In this document: one piece after another, positions 8,365-16,159 of the stretch
How positions within the stretch are numbered: the stretch's first letter is position 1
How the letters are laid out: every line of letters begins with the position of its first letter
NCBI RefSeq assembly: GCF_022414595.1
Contig: NZ_JADWYO010000012.1
Coordinates: 49,390-113,389, forward strand
Origin: Streptomyces sp. MUM 203J
GTDB lineage: Bacteria; Actinomycetota; Actinomycetes; Streptomycetales; Streptomycetaceae
Reading direction: 5' to 3'
Length of the DNA stretch: 64,000 bases
The notes under the pieces: generated by a model
What the model was told of the DNA's origin: nothing
Database searches by the model: none
Seen by the model: the letters and a program-made list of their open reading frames with translations, nothing else
Made by a program: the position numbers and the translations under genes

Positions 8365-9336
8365 TTGCCGGACATGCACGCGTCCATGCAGCGCGCCGGG
8401 CACGGCGTACTGCACCGCGCGCTGGCCCAGTGCCGGACCGACAGGGCCACCCTGGCCCTGCACGTCGACGGCAGACCCGGCGGGACGTTCCACCTCCGGC
8501 GGGGCGCCGTCGTCGCCGTCGAGACCCCCGGGGCGCCCGGCATCGAGGCGCTGCTCCTGCGGAGCGGGCGGGTCGGCGCCGACGACTGGGCCGGGACCGC
8601 ATCCGGTATGCCCGCCGCCGAGCTCGTCGCCCGCGGGGTCGTCGGGGCCGCCGAACTGCGGGTCCTGTCCGAAATGGCACTGCAGGACGCGGTGTTCGCC
8701 GTCGTCGCGGGCGAGACCGGGGAGTGCGCCGCCGTACCGGACAGCGGGGCGGTCGTGCCGGTGGCCACGGGCGAGGACCCCGAGCGGCTCCTGGAGGCGG
8801 CGAGCCGGAGGTTCGCGGCGCTCGTGGCCATGCCCCACGCCGTGCTCCCGGACCGCGACCGCGTGACCTCCGTCAGCCACCACGGCACGGCCCCGTCCGC
8901 CGCGGCGGCCGAGGATCTCCCGCCGCACCGGCGGGAGATCCTCTTCCTCGCCGACGGCCGCCGGACGCCCCGCGACATCGCCTTCGCCGTCGGCAGGGGC
9001 GTCTACCACGTGACCGTGGAGGCCTCCCGGATGCTCGGCGAGGGCATGCTCCGACGGGTACGCCGCGAACACGAGCCCGGCAGCTCGCCCCGGGTGTGGA
9101 CCGACCGGGTCCCCGCGCCGCGCCGGACACCCGCCGTCGGCCGCTCCCCCACCCCGTACGGCACGGCTCCCTACCCCCATGTGGAGCTCCCCCGGCGGAT
9201 CCCGGGGGCCAGCGGCATCACCGGCGGCCGCGAGGACGACGGCAGCGGCCGCGCCTCCACCAGGACTCTCGCTGCGGACGAACCCGCGACGAGCCGGAAA
9301 GGACCCTTCCGGATGCAGATGCGAAAGGAACCGTGA
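8365..9336 (+). CDS. DUF4388/PATAN-like regulatory protein in a roadblock cassette
   Basis: 323 aa, begun by a TTG with a strong GGTGAGGAGGGG ribosome-binding site. Residues 10-75 (LALHVDGRPGGTFHLRRGAVVAVETPGAPGIEALLLRSGRV) resemble the DUF4388/PATAN type of domain, seen in proteins linked to small GTPases and signalling. Residues 190-240 (PPHRREILFLADGRRTPRDIAFAVGRGVYHVTVEASRMLGEGMLRRV) look like a winged helix and explain MarR-type labels given to relatives. The last 80 residues are disordered Pro/Arg/Gly-rich sequence. It abuts the roadblock gene with no gap, so the three genes to 10151 form one unit. The role is probably protein-protein signalling; the partner is unknown. Confidence 0.72.
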   Translation: MPDMHASMQRAGHGVLHRALAQCRTDRATLALHVDGRPGGTFHLRRGAVVAVETPGAPGIEALLLRSGRVGADDWAGTASGMPAAELVARGVVGAAELRVLSEMALQDAVFAVVAGETGECAAVPDSGAVVPVATGEDPERLLEAASRRFAALVAMPHAVLPDRDRVTSVSHHGTAPSAAAAEDLPPHRREILFLADGRRTPRDIAFAVGRGVYHVTVEASRMLGEGMLRRVRREHEPGSSPRVWTDRVPAPRRTPAVGRSPTPYGTAPYPHVELPRRIPGASGITGGREDDGSGRASTRTLAADEPATSRKGPFRMQMRKEP

Positions 9337-9720
9337 ATGGACCACGAGGCATTGGCCGGCGAGATGCGGGGGTTGCGCGATCAGATACCGGGGGTAACGG
9401 ACACCGCCGTCGTGGCCGTGGACGGACTGCTGATCGCGGCCGACACGGAGGACGGCATCGAGCCGAACGGTCTCGCCGCCCTCGCCGCGGCCGGACTTGG
9501 CCTCGCCCGCCGCACGACGGGAGCCACCGGCCGCGGGACCCTGCGCCGCACCGTCGCCTACGGCAGCGCGGGCTGCGCGGCGATGTACGCGGTGGGCGAC
9601 ACCGCGCTGATGGTGGTCCTGGGAGACGAGGGCCTCGACGTGGAACGGCTGCACATGGAATCCCAGCCCGCGCTCAAGCGCATCGGGGCCATTCTCACGG
9701 AAGGAGCGGTGTCGGCATGA
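9337..9720 (+). CDS. Roadblock/LC7 domain protein
   Basis: 127-aa single-domain roadblock/LC7 protein (MglB-like fold). Diagnostic segments are LRDQIPGVTDTAVVAVDGLLIA at the N-terminus, the central helix SAGCAAMYAVGDTALMVVLGDE, and a C-terminal helix. Such proteins dimerise and act as GTPase-activating or scaffold partners of Ras-like GTPases; no GTPase gene is adjacent here. The ATG follows the previous stop directly (TGAATG), and the end overlaps the next gene by ATGA. In Streptomyces roadblock proteins often sit in conservons with a kinase, DUF742 and ATPase, but those partners are missing. Confidence 0.88.
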   Translation: MDHEALAGEMRGLRDQIPGVTDTAVVAVDGLLIAADTEDGIEPNGLAALAAAGLGLARRTTGATGRGTLRRTVAYGSAGCAAMYAVGDTALMVVLGDEGLDVERLHMESQPALKRIGAILTEGAVSA

Positions 9721-10151
9721 CGACACAGCGCATGGCGGCACAGGGCTTCTCGGACCAGGTCTCGGCCCTGGTGAAGGCACTGCGAGCGGAGACACCGGAC
9801 TGTGTGGCGGCGGGAGTGGTGGACATGTCCACCGGGATGCTCCTCTCGTACGAGACCGTCGACACCCACCCTCCGGAGGTCCTGGACCTGCTGGCGGGCG
9901 CGACACTCGACCTCTTCCAGGGCCGCACGGTCATCCTCATCGAGGACGTCTTCAAGGAACGCCGCGGCGTCGCCAACGACCAGCACTTCTTCCAGGAGAT
10001 CCTGGTCAACAGCGACAACCTGACGCATCTGTTCATCCGTATGAACCACTCCCAGGACGTCGTCGCGGTCGCCGTCTGCCGCAAGTCGGTGAACGTCGGC
10101 ATGCTCTTCGCCCAGGCCCGGCGCGTGGTGAAGGAACACAGCGGGATCTGA
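9717..10151 (+). CDS. Second roadblock-like protein of the cassette
   Basis: 144-aa cytosolic protein, no signal peptide or membrane segment. It has a roadblock-like pattern: VSALVKALRAETPDCVAAGVVDMSTGMLLSY, then a long helix region and the beta hairpin LTHLFIRMNHSQDVVAVAVCR, followed by a C-terminal helix. It overlaps the upstream roadblock gene by ATGA, so equimolar translation and a heterodimer are plausible. The fold call is inferred from pattern and context only, since key family residues are less clear than in its neighbour. It is the last gene of the unit; 213 bases separate it from the DUF397 gene. Confidence 0.75.
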   Translation: MTTQRMAAQGFSDQVSALVKALRAETPDCVAAGVVDMSTGMLLSYETVDTHPPEVLDLLAGATLDLFQGRTVILIEDVFKERRGVANDQHFFQEILVNSDNLTHLFIRMNHSQDVVAVAVCRKSVNVGMLFAQARRVVKEHSGI

Positions 10152-10364
10152 TCGTGGTCGCGGTGCGGGGTCCCGGGCGGGGACCCCGCACCGGCCGCGA
10201 GCAGCGCGGTGTGGAGCGACTCTGGAGGTACCGGGCGAAAGCCTGCTGATCAGCGACCCCGCAAAGGTCGTTACGTTCGCGCGGCGGTATGCAAGGATTC
10301 GAGCACAGGCCCTGCACCCCCGTGGATCGCTGGGCCTCATCGAGCGGTTGGCAGGAGATCAGCC

Positions 10365-10607
10365 ATGAGCGACACCCTCCAGTGGTTCAAGTCGATCTAC
10401 AACAGCCCCACCGGCGGCGAGCGCATCGAAGTCGCCTTCAACCGGCGGAAGTCGTCGTACAGCGACTCCGGCGGTGGTCAGTGCGTCGAGGGCGCCGCCT
10501 GCCCCACCGTCGTCCCCGTCCGTGACTCCAAGGACCCCGGCCACGGCACCTTCGCCGTCGGTTCGTCCGCCTGGGCGGCGTTCCCGACGGGAGCCGTCCG
10601 GTCTTGA
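10365..10607 (+). CDS. DUF397 domain protein
   Basis: 80-aa small protein of the DUF397 family, common in streptomycetes and usually paired with an XRE-type (WhiJ-like) DNA-binding protein in developmental regulation. Characteristic residues are RKSSYSDSGGGQCVEGA, VPVRDSKDP and the closing FAVGSSAWAAF. Its N-terminus (MSDTLQWFKSIYNSPTGG) is longer than in many members. The ATG at 10365 has an AGGAGAT ribosome-binding site. No XRE partner is adjacent; instead it is coupled by a TTGA overlap to the antitoxin-like gene downstream. Confidence 0.88.
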   Translation: MSDTLQWFKSIYNSPTGGERIEVAFNRRKSSYSDSGGGQCVEGAACPTVVPVRDSKDPGHGTFAVGSSAWAAFPTGAVRS

Positions 10608-10834
10608 GAACCGTCATCGCCGGGCAGTTGGTCGAGCTGCCCGGCACCATCGCCGCGATCCGTGCCGCACTGGACGAGTCACGGGCCGAGGAGTTCGACG
10701 CGGAGATCCCGCACGTGCCCGTGGCCGAGCTCCCCCTCGCCCTCGCCCGCTGGGCACTGGCCACGACAGACGCGGACGCGGAGGACGCGGCACTGTTCGA
10801 GCGCCTGGCACGCGGCGAGGACACCCGGGGGTGA
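10604..10834 (+). CDS. Probable antitoxin (DUF6247-like)
   Basis: 76 aa, starting with a TTG that overlaps the DUF397 stop. The sequence is acidic and helical: LPGTIAAIRAALDESRAEEFDAEI, then LARWALATTDADAEDAALFERLARGE. I recall this pattern from Streptomyces proteins labelled DUF6247 that precede RelE-like toxins, but could not confirm it. It overlaps the following toxin-like gene by GTGA. Size, charge, gene order and coupling all fit an antitoxin. No separate DNA-binding motif is visible. Confidence 0.65.
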   Translation: MRTVIAGQLVELPGTIAAIRAALDESRAEEFDAEIPHVPVAELPLALARWALATTDADAEDAALFERLARGEDTRG

Positions 10835-11079
10835 GCGGGTATCGCCTCCAGTACGCACCCCCGGCGGACCTGGCGCTGGATTCCATGGACGGGGCACTCA
10901 GGGCCCGGTTCGACTCCGGCATGCGTGCGCTGCTGGCCCCGGACCCGTACGGCCGCGGCTCCGCCCCCATAGACCGCGACCCCGACCGCCGCGAGGCAAC
11001 CGTGTCGGGCGTGGTCATCCGCTACTACGTGAGCCGCAGCGTGCTGACGGTGACGGTCGTCCGCCTCGTCTTCGTCTGA
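10831..11079 (+). CDS. Probable RelE/ParE-like toxin
   Basis: 82-aa basic protein starting at a GTG overlapping the antitoxin stop. The layout fits the RelE/ParE fold: an early helix (LALDSMDGALRARFDSGMRALLAPDPYG), a central strand with Arg (REATVSGVVIRYYVSRSVLTVTVVRLVFV), and a C-terminal strand pair. The pattern VIRYYVS..LTVTVVRL is typical of ParE/RelE strands 3-4. If so it would act on ribosome-bound mRNA or on gyrase; which one cannot be told. It ends 2 bases before the convergent gene's stop. Confidence 0.65.
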   Translation: MSGYRLQYAPPADLALDSMDGALRARFDSGMRALLAPDPYGRGSAPIDRDPDRREATVSGVVIRYYVSRSVLTVTVVRLVFV

Positions 11080-11081
11080 CG

Positions 11082-12149
11082 TCAGAACGGGGCGGTGTAC
11101 CCGCGGTCCCGGAACCGGTCGTAGATCTCCCGGAGCCAGGGCAGGCGCACGGCGGGCAGCCGCACCAGGGTGTCGGCGAACACCTGCCGGTCAGGCCGGA
11201 ACAGCTCCCACGGGCGCGGCGGCAGCGGGTCGTCCCGCAGCTCGCCCGCGGGCATTCCGCCGGTCACGGGAAGCAGTGAGCGTTCCCGGGCGAAAGCCAG
11301 ATGCAGCCACACCTCGGCGTACAGCGGCACGGCGACCAGGTCGCCGGCGGGCGGCTGCCAGACCTCACCCGTCTGCGGGTGGCGCGGCACCAGGGCGATG
11401 TCGGGCGCGGGGTCCGGGAGGGGCAGACCGGGCCCGGACAGGCCCAGCCGGCGCTCCTGCGGCCCGGACGGCAGCAGTCGGCGCAGCGCCCGGCCGAACG
11501 TGTCCGTGAGGAGGCCGTCCGGGACGGCGACGGGGACCCCGGCCGAAGCCGCCAGGACGTGGGCCAGCGCGGCGCCCACAGCCGCCTCCCACTGGGGGCT
11601 CCAGTAACCCTGCTGCTCGACCGGGGGTGTGGCGGGCCACTGCTCGGCCAGGTCCTCCCAGGCGAGCCGAGCGGCCCGGGCACCGCCCGGCAGGCGGTGT
11701 ACGGCGTGCGGCACGAACCGTACGGCCTGCCAGTGGCCGCAGTCGTCGACGAGGGTCGCCACCGGTTCCCCGCACCCCTCACACGCGAGGTTCGGACCGT
11801 CCCGGCCGTCCGTCCCGCAGCACAGCCCGTCGGTGCGGTCGGGGATCACGACGGTGTCCCGGGTGTCCCCGGGAGCGAGGACGATCGAGCCGGACGGCCC
11901 GTACGACAGCGCGGGCACCGGAGCGAACACCCCTTGTGCGGCGGCTTCTTCCGCCCCGACCTCGTCCCACCGCCGCCAGGGCGGCCCGTACGGCTCCGTC
12001 TCCACCGCGTAGGTCCCGGCCTCCATGAGCCCGGGGAGCAGGCCGTGCCCGTACCTCTGCCGTGCGTGCGCGGGAACCGCGACCCGCGACACCGGAACGG
12101 TCAATGCGGCGCCGCACGCCGCGCACGCGAACATGTCTGCCATCGGCAT
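11082..12149 (-). CDS. Hypothetical protein with N-terminal zinc-finger-like cysteines
   Basis: 355-aa cytosolic protein of unrecognised family. It begins MPMADMFACAACGAALTVPVSRV, a CxxC knuckle, and has a second cysteine set near residue 110 (LCCGTDGR...LACEGCGEP); together these could bind zinc. The middle and C-terminal parts are rich in Trp, Pro and Leu, with clear blocks such as YWSPQWEAAVGAALAHVLA, LPLYAEVWLHLAFARE and RPWELFRPDRQVFADTLVRLPAVRLPW split by loops. There is no signal peptide or membrane segment. It converges with the toxin-like gene with a 2-base gap. Function unknown. Confidence 0.7.
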   Translation of the reverse strand: MPMADMFACAACGAALTVPVSRVAVPAHARQRYGHGLLPGLMEAGTYAVETEPYGPPWRRWDEVGAEEAAAQGVFAPVPALSYGPSGSIVLAPGDTRDTVVIPDRTDGLCCGTDGRDGPNLACEGCGEPVATLVDDCGHWQAVRFVPHAVHRLPGGARAARLAWEDLAEQWPATPPVEQQGYWSPQWEAAVGAALAHVLAASAGVPVAVPDGLLTDTFGRALRRLLPSGPQERRLGLSGPGLPLPDPAPDIALVPRHPQTGEVWQPPAGDLVAVPLYAEVWLHLAFARERSLLPVTGGMPAGELRDDPLPPRPWELFRPDRQVFADTLVRLPAVRLPWLREIYDRFRDRGYTAPF

Positions 12150-12479
12150 GAATGATCCGATCACGAAATCCGTTGGCCAACTCCTCTGGCGGGAGCATCC
12201 CGACGAGCAGCTCGTCCACGTGCGTCTCCCGGCCACGCCGCGGCCTTGTGGGTGACACCGAACCCGCCATCGTGCGGGCGCTGTGCGAGAGCCCCGTGTG
12301 CGGTGGACCCGGCGCAGAACCGTTCTCCCGGGGCCCGGCCCGCTGGCGCGAACCGGCTGCCGGGACCGCCGGGTTAACGCCATACGTGCGGGGCCGCGCG
12401 AGCGGGGGCCCTGCAACGGCCAGGCTGTTCCCGGGTGCCGTAACGGCGCTCTCCCGTCACCGATCGGAGAGACCACAGT
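12150..12479. other. Intergenic region between divergent genes
   Basis: 330 bases between the zinc-knuckle hypothetical gene and the H-type lectin gene. I see no convincing coding frame. The right end carries the GATCGGAGAGACC ribosome-binding site of the lectin gene. The left end is less GC-rich (aatgatccgatcacgaaatc), which fits a promoter for the minus-strand gene, but no clear hexamer pair stands out. Confidence 0.4.
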
Positions 12480-12782
12480 ATGAGCATGATCCAGTCCGGC
12501 AGGGTGAACCTCCGCTCCGACCACGCGACCGAGACCAGGGGCGGGCAGACCGGCACGTTCACGCGGGTGAGCTTCCCGACGCCGTTCCCGGCGGACGCGG
12601 AGGTCATCGTGCAGACCACCGTGCAGACCTTCAACGGCCCCGAGTCGCCGGGCGTGCGGCTGCACGACGTGGACAGGACCGGGTTCCTGATCCGCCTGAA
12701 CGAACTCCACAGCTCCGGTACGGGCACCAGCGACGGCAAGCACGTCGAGGAGACCATCGGCTGGACCGCGTACACGATCTGA
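12480..12782 (+). CDS. H-type lectin domain protein
   Basis: 100-aa single-domain protein matching the H-type lectin fold, a small beta-sandwich first known from snail agglutinin and discoidin. The pattern VSFPTPFPADAEVIVQTTVQTFNG and GFLIRLNELHSSG, ending in the strand IGWTAYTI, is characteristic: aromatic and hydrophobic residues alternate and the last strand carries Trp. There is no signal peptide, so it is either cytosolic or released otherwise. It would be expected to form oligomers that bind sugars such as GalNAc. The ATG at 12480 follows GGAGAGACC. It is a single-gene unit with its own terminator. Confidence 0.78.
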   Translation: MSMIQSGRVNLRSDHATETRGGQTGTFTRVSFPTPFPADAEVIVQTTVQTFNGPESPGVRLHDVDRTGFLIRLNELHSSGTGTSDGKHVEETIGWTAYTI

Positions 12783-12803
12783 GCCGGCCGGACGTACCGG
12801 CCC

Positions 12804-12837
12804 GGGGCCGCGCGCATGTGTCACCGCGCGCGGCCCC
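12804..12837 (+). terminator. Terminator of the lectin-domain gene
   Basis: A perfect 12-bp GC stem (GGGGCCGCGCGC with GCGCGCGGCCCC) and a 10-base loop, starting 22 bases after the lectin stop codon. There is no U-tract, as is usual for Streptomyces terminators. Confidence 0.75.
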
Positions 12838-12937
12838 GTCGGCGTACCGACGGCGAAAAGCATGGACCCGGTGGTTGTGAACACCCGTAGCCTCGGACTC
12901 TGACCGTCTTGATCACCACCACGCTCCAGGGGGAACG

Positions 12938-13822
12938 ATGCAGCAGCCGCGCGAGCACGTCGTCGAGGTCGCACCGGGGGTGCGGCTCTGGGTGGAGGAG
13001 CGGGGCGATGCCGACGCTCCGCCGTTGTTGCTGATCATGGGGTCGCTCGCGTCGGGGATCACCTGGCCCGAGGAGCTGGTGGACGCGCTGGCCGAGCGGC
13101 ACCGGGTCGTGCGGTACGACCACCGGGACACCGGCAGGTCGACCTGGTCCTTCGCCTCGGAGCCGTATCCGCTGACCGATCTGGCGAAGGACGCCCTCGC
13201 GGTGCTGGACGCGCTCGGGATCGAGCGGGCGCATGTGGTGGGGATGTCGCTGGGCGGGATGCTGACGCAGCTTGTCATGGCCGACCGGCCGGAGCGGCTG
13301 CTTTCCGCCACGCTGATCGCCACCGGGGTGCTCAGCTCGGCGCCGTACACGCACCCGGACGGGACCGTGACCGCCGTCGACGAACTGCCGCCGTTCGACC
13401 CGCGTTGGGTCGCCGCCTGGGAGCGGCGGGAGGACGGCTGGGATCTCGCGGCGGAGCTGGACTGGCGCGTGGAGCACTGGCGGCTGCTGGGCGGGGAGGT
13501 GATCCCGTTCGACGCGGAGGAGGCGCGGGAGCTGGAGCTGCGCGTCATCGAGCACACCGGGCACCACCGGGTCAGCCTGGCGCACGCGCTGGCCGACCAG
13601 TCGGGGATGGAGCGTACGGAGGAGCTCGCCGCCAACAAGGTGCCGACGCTGGTGGTGGGCGCGCCGGAGGACCCGCTCTTCCCGCCGCCGCATCCGCAGC
13701 GTACGGCGCAGGCCATCGGGGGTGCCCGGCTGGTCGAGATCCCGGGCATGGGCCACGCCCTCCCGTCCCCCGTCCTGGGCCCGCTGGCCGACGCGGTCCT
13801 GAGCCGGACGGCCGGGACCTGA
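12938..13822 (+). CDS. Alpha/beta hydrolase
   Basis: 294-aa alpha/beta-fold hydrolase. The nucleophile elbow is GMSLGG (Ser near residue 104), the oxyanion region is LLLIMGSLASGITW, YDHRDTGRS is a conserved strand-loop, and GHALPSP near the C-terminus gives the catalytic His. The acid is probably the Asp in GAPEDPLFPP. It resembles TAP-like/proline iminopeptidase-type and aclacinomycin methylesterase-like hydrolases, but the substrate is not determinable. The ATG at 12938 follows a GGGGGAACG ribosome-binding site. It stands alone between a terminator and a convergent gene. Confidence 0.88.
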   Translation: MQQPREHVVEVAPGVRLWVEERGDADAPPLLLIMGSLASGITWPEELVDALAERHRVVRYDHRDTGRSTWSFASEPYPLTDLAKDALAVLDALGIERAHVVGMSLGGMLTQLVMADRPERLLSATLIATGVLSSAPYTHPDGTVTAVDELPPFDPRWVAAWERREDGWDLAAELDWRVEHWRLLGGEVIPFDAEEARELELRVIEHTGHHRVSLAHALADQSGMERTEELAANKVPTLVVGAPEDPLFPPPHPQRTAQAIGGARLVEIPGMGHALPSPVLGPLADAVLSRTAGT

Positions 13823-13934
13823 GCCCCGGGGGACCGCACCCCGGAAGGCGGCGCACGTCTTCGTGCGTTCGTGTGCGAAGGTCACAGTGCCTCCCTCCGC
13901 CGGTGGCCCGGCCGCCCCGCGCGGCCGTGAGCGG

Positions 13935-14867
13935 TCAGCAGGGGCCCGGCTGAGTCTCCGGGGCTCGTCTCATCGCCTCACGGGCCGCGAAGGCCCCGCG
14001 CTGGGCGGCGGTCATGTAGGACGCCACACGTGCCGTCAGCGTGGGCGGCGGGGGCGTGCAGGCGCGGCAGGAGGCCCCGGGCGGGACGGGCGCGCGGCAG
14101 TGCTCACACTCGGGGTGCGGGGGGCGCGCCTCGGGCGCCGGAGGCGGTGGGGCGGGCTTCTTGCGGGTGAGCCGGTCGGCCAGCAGGGCGGCGGGCGAGT
14201 GGATCTGCTGCGGCAGGCCCGAGGTCAGGGCGTCCCGGATGTCCGACTCCGTCGCGCCGACCGCGAACCACTCCTCCACCAGGGAGCCGAGCCGCGTCGT
14301 CTCCGCCGCGCCGAGCGCGAGGCGCCGCTCCCGCCGTCCCAGCCCGGCGAGCAGCGCGGCGGCCCGCCCGCTGGGCAAAGTGGCCGGTCGCGGGGCCGGG
14401 GGCGCCGGGTCGGGCGGGGAGGGGGGTTCTTGCAACTCCGTTCTTTCTTCCGGGGGAAGAGCGCCCGAGGGCCCGGCCTCCGGATCACCGGCGGCCAGGT
14501 TGCGGAGAGGGGACGGCACCGCCCGCACCGGGGCCGGGGCCGCCGCCTCGCGTCGTACGGATGCCGCAGGTTCGGACGGGGTGTCGTAAACCTCGTAGTC
14601 CGTCTTCCAGTAACCCGTTCGTGAGTCCTGGTAGGGGTCCCTCCTCAGGTAGCCCTCGCCTTCGAGCTGCCGCAGCGCCTTGCCGACCCGAATGCGGCCC
14701 TCATCACGGCGGTTGGCCAGCTTGCGGATGTCCCGGCGGGCCTCCTCCGGGAGACTCAGGAGGTAGACGATCACACCCAGCGCGGTGAAGGAGAGGTTCG
14801 GATCGCGCAGGAGTTCGTTCGGAAAAGTGGTGAAGTCGCGGGTGCAGCGGGTACGGTGAATCTGCAT
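13935..14867 (-). CDS. Helix-turn-helix protein with disordered linker and C-terminal zinc ribbon
   Basis: 310 aa. Residues 1-90 form a winged helix (FTTFPNELLRDPNLSFTALG, LLSLPEEARRDIRKLANRRDEGR, then KALRQLEGEGYLRRDP), similar to the N-termini of phage and plasmid replication-initiation-like proteins. A long Pro/Ala/Glu linker follows. The C-terminal third has conserved helices (SLVEEWFAVGATESDIRDAL, HSPAALLADRLTRK) and a CEHC-CRAC zinc ribbon. I placed the start at the ATG at 14867, where the conserved part begins; an alternative start at 14915 adds 16 residues. Streptomycetes carry several paralogues near mobile elements. DNA binding is likely; the target is unknown. Confidence 0.78.
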   Translation of the reverse strand: MQIHRTRCTRDFTTFPNELLRDPNLSFTALGVIVYLLSLPEEARRDIRKLANRRDEGRIRVGKALRQLEGEGYLRRDPYQDSRTGYWKTDYEVYDTPSEPAASVRREAAAPAPVRAVPSPLRNLAAGDPEAGPSGALPPEERTELQEPPSPPDPAPPAPRPATLPSGRAAALLAGLGRRERRLALGAAETTRLGSLVEEWFAVGATESDIRDALTSGLPQQIHSPAALLADRLTRKKPAPPPPAPEARPPHPECEHCRAPVPPGASCRACTPPPPTLTARVASYMTAAQRGAFAAREAMRRAPETQPGPC

Positions 14868-15092
14868 TTGGGGAGCTCTTTTCTCCGGTGCCTTGCCCTC
14901 GGGTGGTGATAGCACCGCGGGGGCTTCTTCATGCCACGAGTCGTCTCGTCGCCCTGTCTGGCGCGACTGTATCCCCGCGGGCCTTTAGCGGCGCAAATCA
15001 ACTCCTTTTAGTCATACAAGACTTCAACCATCGGTCGACAGGAACCTGGCTTCCGGCCCCACCTGCGCTTTTCCACCTCAGGGAAAGGAAGA
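14868..15092. promoter_or_regulatory. Relatively AT-rich region upstream of the HTH gene
   Basis: The stretch around 14985-15050 is much less GC-rich than its surroundings (for example gcaaatcaactccttttagtcatacaagacttcaacc) and lies directly upstream of the HTH protein. A promoter, or an autoregulatory binding site for that protein, is the simplest reading. I cannot fix -10 and -35 boxes with confidence. Confidence 0.35.
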
Positions 15093-15119
15093 GGGCGGCC
15101 ACGGAGACCGTGACCGCCC
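15093..15119 (-). terminator. Terminator of the chitinase gene
   Basis: A hairpin with 12-bp arms and one mismatched pair (gggcggccacgg / ccgtgaccgccc) and loop AGA, located 37 bases after the chitinase stop. On the minus strand it is followed by the pyrimidine-rich TCTTCCTTTCC, as expected of an intrinsic terminator. Confidence 0.75.
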
Positions 15120-15155
15120 CTTCCGCATATGCAGAACTCACTCCTGGGGGTGACC

Positions 15156-16043
15156 TCAGCAGTACAGACCGCCGCCCGGCGGAACGCCCAACAACTGTGT
15201 GAACTGCTGGTACTTGGTGACCCGGCTCTGCACCTGCGCCGGGTTGCCGCCGTCGCACTCCAGCGCGCCGTTGATGGAGCGGATCGTCTGGCCGAAGCCC
15301 GCGCCCGTGGTCATCGCGTGGTGGCCGCTCATCGTGCCCGGACCGGACTGGGTGTTCCAGTACCAGAGGGCCGTCTTCCACGCGACCGGCGCCTCACGCT
15401 CCACCCGCCAGGGGTTGTTGAGCAGATCGATCCCCAACGCGTCCCCGGCGGCCTTGTAGTTGAAGTTCCAGGAGAGCTGGATCGGGCCGCGCCCGTAGTA
15501 CGCGGCCTGGCCGGCCGGGCAGCCGTAGGGCTGGTTCCGGTCGCAGTAGTGGGGGTAGTTGGCGGTGTTCTGCTCCACGATGTGGACGAGTCCGCCCGTC
15601 TCGTGGCCGACGTTCGCCAGGAAGGCCGCCGCCTCCTGCCTGCGGACCGTGTCGCTGCCGGTGTTCGCGAACGCCGGGTACGCGCCGAGCGCCGCCTTGA
15701 GACCGCTGTACGTGTAGAAGGAGTTCCTGTTCGGGAACATCTGGTGGAACTGCGACTCCGAGACGACGAAGCCCGACGGGTCCGGGTCCGGCGGCGGCGT
15801 GGAGCCGCCGCAGCCTCCCTGGTCGGACCAGACGTCGGCGGCGCCGGGCGTCTCGCCCTGCGTCCACCACTTCGCCTGGTAGTTGCGCCCGTTGTGCGAG
15901 GCGGTGTGACCGCCCCAGTAGACGGCGGACGCGCTCCACGGCGCGGCGCACTCGGCGGCGTACGCGGTGGCGGCGGGAAGGAAGGCGGTCAGGCCGAGCG
16001 CGAGCGCGAACGCGGCGAGGACCGCACCGAAGCGTTGTGACAT
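15156..16043 (-). CDS. Secreted family 19 chitinase with N-terminal chitin-binding domain
   Basis: 295 aa. It has a Sec signal peptide (residues 1-30, hydrophobic core FGAVLAAFALALGLTAFLP, then AYA), and a CBM5/12-type chitin-binding module (residues 31-75, SASAVYWGGHTASHNGRNYQAKWW). A short Pro/Asp linker leads to a GH19 catalytic domain to the end. Key catalytic-domain features are GHETGG (catalytic Glu), AAYYGRGPIQLSWNFNY and NNPWRVE. It hydrolyses chitin outside the cell. The ATG at 16043 has a GAAGGGC ribosome-binding site; an upstream in-frame start lacks one. The promoter carries direct repeats typical of Streptomyces chitinase genes. A terminator follows. Confidence 0.93.
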   Translation of the reverse strand: MSQRFGAVLAAFALALGLTAFLPAATAYAAECAAPWSASAVYWGGHTASHNGRNYQAKWWTQGETPGAADVWSDQGGCGGSTPPPDPDPSGFVVSESQFHQMFPNRNSFYTYSGLKAALGAYPAFANTGSDTVRRQEAAAFLANVGHETGGLVHIVEQNTANYPHYCDRNQPYGCPAGQAAYYGRGPIQLSWNFNYKAAGDALGIDLLNNPWRVEREAPVAWKTALWYWNTQSGPGTMSGHHAMTTGAGFGQTIRSINGALECDGGNPAQVQSRVTKYQQFTQLLGVPPGGGLYC

Positions 16044-16088
16044 GACATCAGCCCTTCGGGTGGGGGTGCCGGACACCCTCCCGGCATT

Positions 16089-16114
16089 GGTATGGACCTG
16101 TCAATGCCTGGACC
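16089..16114 (-). promoter_or_regulatory. Chitinase promoter repeats (DasR dre-like) flanking a TTGACA -35 box
   Basis: On the minus strand the order is GGTCCAGGCA, TTGACA (16099-16104), GGTCCATACC. The two 10-base repeats flank the -35 box directly. They resemble the 12-bp direct repeats of Streptomyces chitinase promoters and the dre site of DasR (core GGTCTAGACC). Distance to the ATG is about 55 bases. A -10 box is not obvious. Repression by the GlcNAc-responsive regulator DasR is the inference. Confidence 0.7.
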
Positions 16115-16159
16115 GCATGCCGGACTCGTCACCCCCAAGTCGCCTCCACTGCCTGGCGC

